Assembly (NCBI GenBank): GCA_017549905.1
Contig: JAFYNC010000120.1
Location: forward strand, 1 to 15,132
Reading direction: 5' to 3'
Length of the DNA: 15,132 nucleotides
Source of the DNA: Clostridia bacterium
GTDB lineage: Bacteria; Bacillota; Clostridia; Oscillospirales; Acutalibacteraceae
The notes under the pieces: model-generated
What the model was told of the DNA's origin: nothing
What the model saw: the letters and a program-made list of their open reading frames with translations, nothing else
Database searches by the model: none
Made by a program: the position numbers and the translations under genes
Shown: positions 15,053 to 15,132 of the stretch, in pieces
How positions within the stretch are numbered: the stretch's first letter is position 1
Layout: the number at the start of each line of letters is the position of its first letter

Positions 15053-15132
15053 GATTCTTCCTCAAATATACCATCAACAAAATCATTAGCAGAAAAAGGC
15101 ATTAAATCGTCAATACCCTCGCCCACACCAAC
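15049..15132 (-). CDS. ftsY: Signal recognition particle receptor FtsY, C-terminal end (partial)
   Basis: Only the last 27 codons and the stop are inside the window. They read GVGEGIDDLMPFSANDFVDGIF plus a short acidic tail, in two adjoining parts. This is the hallmark C-terminal end of the FtsY/SRP GTPase NG domain (VGEGIDDL followed by PF and FV). FtsY receives ribosome-SRP complexes at the membrane for SecYEG. The stop overlaps the rdgB start by 4 bases. The rest lies beyond the window edge. Confidence 0.85.
   Translation of the reverse strand, partial: VGVGEGIDDLMPFSANDFVDGIFEEES

Noticed and set aside
1..15132. CRISPR array, insertion sequence, prophage, tRNA/rRNA or defence system
   Set aside because: No direct-repeat series, terminal inverted repeats, transposase, integrase or RNA gene was recognised. 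All gene-free gaps are under about 110 bases.

Overview
The window is about 15.1 kb of AT-rich DNA with 16 genes, all on the minus strand. All are tightly packed. Shine-Dalgarno sites are strong (GGAGG type), GTG and TTG starts occur, and no stretch over about 110 bases lacks a gene. Gene content and order point to a low-GC member of the Clostridia, probably Oscillospiraceae/Ruminococcaceae or a relative. Supporting features are rdgB-yhbY-nadD-yqeK-rsfS-leuS, a DUF1934-argS pair behind murI, a short rpsU, and a PMCA/SERCA-like P-type ATPase. The assignment is inferred from family knowledge and was not searched.

In transcription order (high to low coordinates), block 1 (15132-10233) is a housekeeping operon: the 3' end of ftsY, then rdgB, yhbY, nadD, yqeK, rsfS and leuS. 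Its genes overlap or lie within 3 bases of each other. Block 2 (10232-9598) holds two short genes, each with a recognisable promoter: secG (SecYEG translocon) and rpsU (ribosomal protein S21). A classic intrinsic terminator closes rpsU. Block 3 (9581-5590) is a three-gene operon: a YqeG-type HAD phosphatase, an endonuclease IV-like TIM-barrel protein and a P2-type cation ATPase, ending in a strong terminator. Block 4 (5566-1) begins with a good sigma-A promoter and holds murI, a DUF1934/YwiB gene, argS, pncB, an unrecognised small lipoprotein and the 5' part of lon.

Functionally this is core physiology: nucleotide-pool cleansing (RdgB), ribosome assembly and silencing (YhbY, RsfS, S21), aminoacylation (LeuRS, ArgRS), protein targeting and export (FtsY, SecG), cell-wall precursor supply (MurI), NAD synthesis at two successive steps (PncB makes nicotinate mononucleotide, NadD adenylylates it) and proteolysis (Lon). 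I see no mobile element, CRISPR array, tRNA, rRNA or defence system.

The most unusual item is the P-type ATPase at 5620-8214. The fold, the phosphorylated Asp-Lys and the membrane ion-site residues look intact. However, three normally near-invariant catalytic motifs are altered: TGES reads TGVE, DKTGT reads DKTGV, and TGDGVNDAP reads TGDSVEDAD. It may be a catalytically divergent or pseudoenzyme P-type ATPase. Its operon partner, the Nfo-like TIM barrel, keeps eight of the nine classical metal ligands.
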